Source: Xylanimonas allomyrinae (GTDB lineage Bacteria > Actinomycetota > Actinomycetes > Actinomycetales > Cellulomonadaceae). From it: 64,000 nucleotides of DNA. Position numbers and translations under genes: made by a program. The stretch is taken from the NCBI RefSeq assembly GCF_004135345.1, contig NZ_CP035495.1, forward strand, positions 2,666,001 through 2,730,000, written 5' to 3'. Below are positions 63,939 through 64,000 of the stretch, piece by piece (position 1 is the first letter of the stretch; every line of letters starts with the position of its first letter). Below the pieces are notes generated by a model. That model was not told the origin of the DNA, ran no database searches, and was given only the letters and a program-made list of their open reading frames with translations.

Positions 63939-64000
63939 GTGCACGTGCTCGTCGACCCTGACGAACTCGCGATCGAGCTGAGGAAGCGGTTCACCACCTG
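63939..64000 (+). CDS. Start of an unidentified gene
   Basis: GTG at 63939, with GGGGGAGG just before it, opens VHVLVDPDELAIELRKRFTT, which continues past the right edge. The segment is too short to assign; the composition and ribosome binding site look real. Confidence 0.45.
   Translation, partial: MHVLVDPDELAIELRKRFTT

Overview
The window is very GC-rich DNA (strong G/C bias at third codon positions, frequent GTG starts, ATGA and GTGA gene overlaps) from an actinomycete. The hem gene order, the CsoR-CopZ-CopA set, DUF5926, an HTH-TM-DUF2690 protein and the many short binding-protein ABC operons fit Micrococcales, probably near Cellulomonadaceae or Promicromonosporaceae. This placement is an inference from gene content; no rRNA is present.

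Layout. 1-5.0 kb: the 5' end of a histidinol-phosphate-type aminotransferase, a small phage-holin-family membrane protein, a WXG100-like protein overlapping a large alpha/beta hydrolase, purB, and a small HTH protein. 5.2-9.7 kb: a beta-glucoside PTS unit (LicT/BglG antiterminator, RAT site overlapping a terminator, EIIBCA permease, GH1 6-phospho-beta-glucosidase). 9.9-14.1 kb: an accessory stretch with a coiled-coil M15 peptidase, an HTH gene cut off by an insertion element whose transposase is an in-frame IS3/IS110 hybrid, and tRNA-Arg(ACG) and tRNA-Ser(GCT). 14.1-20 kb: an EamA transporter, Ppx/GppA phosphatase, DUF805 protein and a three-gene sugar ABC operon. 20-25.5 kb: map, a membrane protein and HTH regulator behind strong palindromes, HAD phosphatase, serS and a diacylglycerol kinase-like protein. 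25.5-36 kb: envelope genes, namely a 1.5-kilo-residue membrane protein built from two copies of one architecture, a family 2 glycosyltransferase, DUF5926, an LCP ligase, a class F-type sortase, a secreted protein and an HTH-TM-DUF2690 protein. 36.5-46.9 kb: a CoA transferase and the haem cluster hemA (divergent) / hemE-hemY-hemC-hemD-hemB-hemL. 47-51.4 kb: copper homeostasis csoR-copZ-copA with a CsoR operator, then a CPBP protease. 51.5-57 kb: a dipeptide-type ABC operon. 57-64 kb: a large LPG-synthase-like flippase protein, HU, a CopC-domain protein, NAD+ synthetase and the start of one more gene.

How genes work together. The PTS imports and phosphorylates beta-glucosides, BglA hydrolyses them, and the antiterminator lets transcription pass the terminator when sugar is present. 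The hem genes convert glutamyl-tRNA through ALA (HemA, HemL) to porphobilinogen (HemB), hydroxymethylbilane (HemC), uroporphyrinogen III (HemD) and coproporphyrin-type intermediates (HemE, HemY); no hemQ or hemH is in the window. CsoR should release csoR-copZ-copA when Cu(I) rises, and CopC further downstream is another copper-linked protein.

A quality warning matters for any reader. Eight genes (eamA, ppx, lcp, the HTH-DUF2690 gene, hemD, csoR, a dppC-like permease and nadE) are each broken by a frameshift that can be fixed by adding one base, always the same direction and nearly always at a short G or C run. They include normally essential genes, so I read these as deletion errors in the assembly rather than pseudogenes. 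Coordinates for those genes span both frames.
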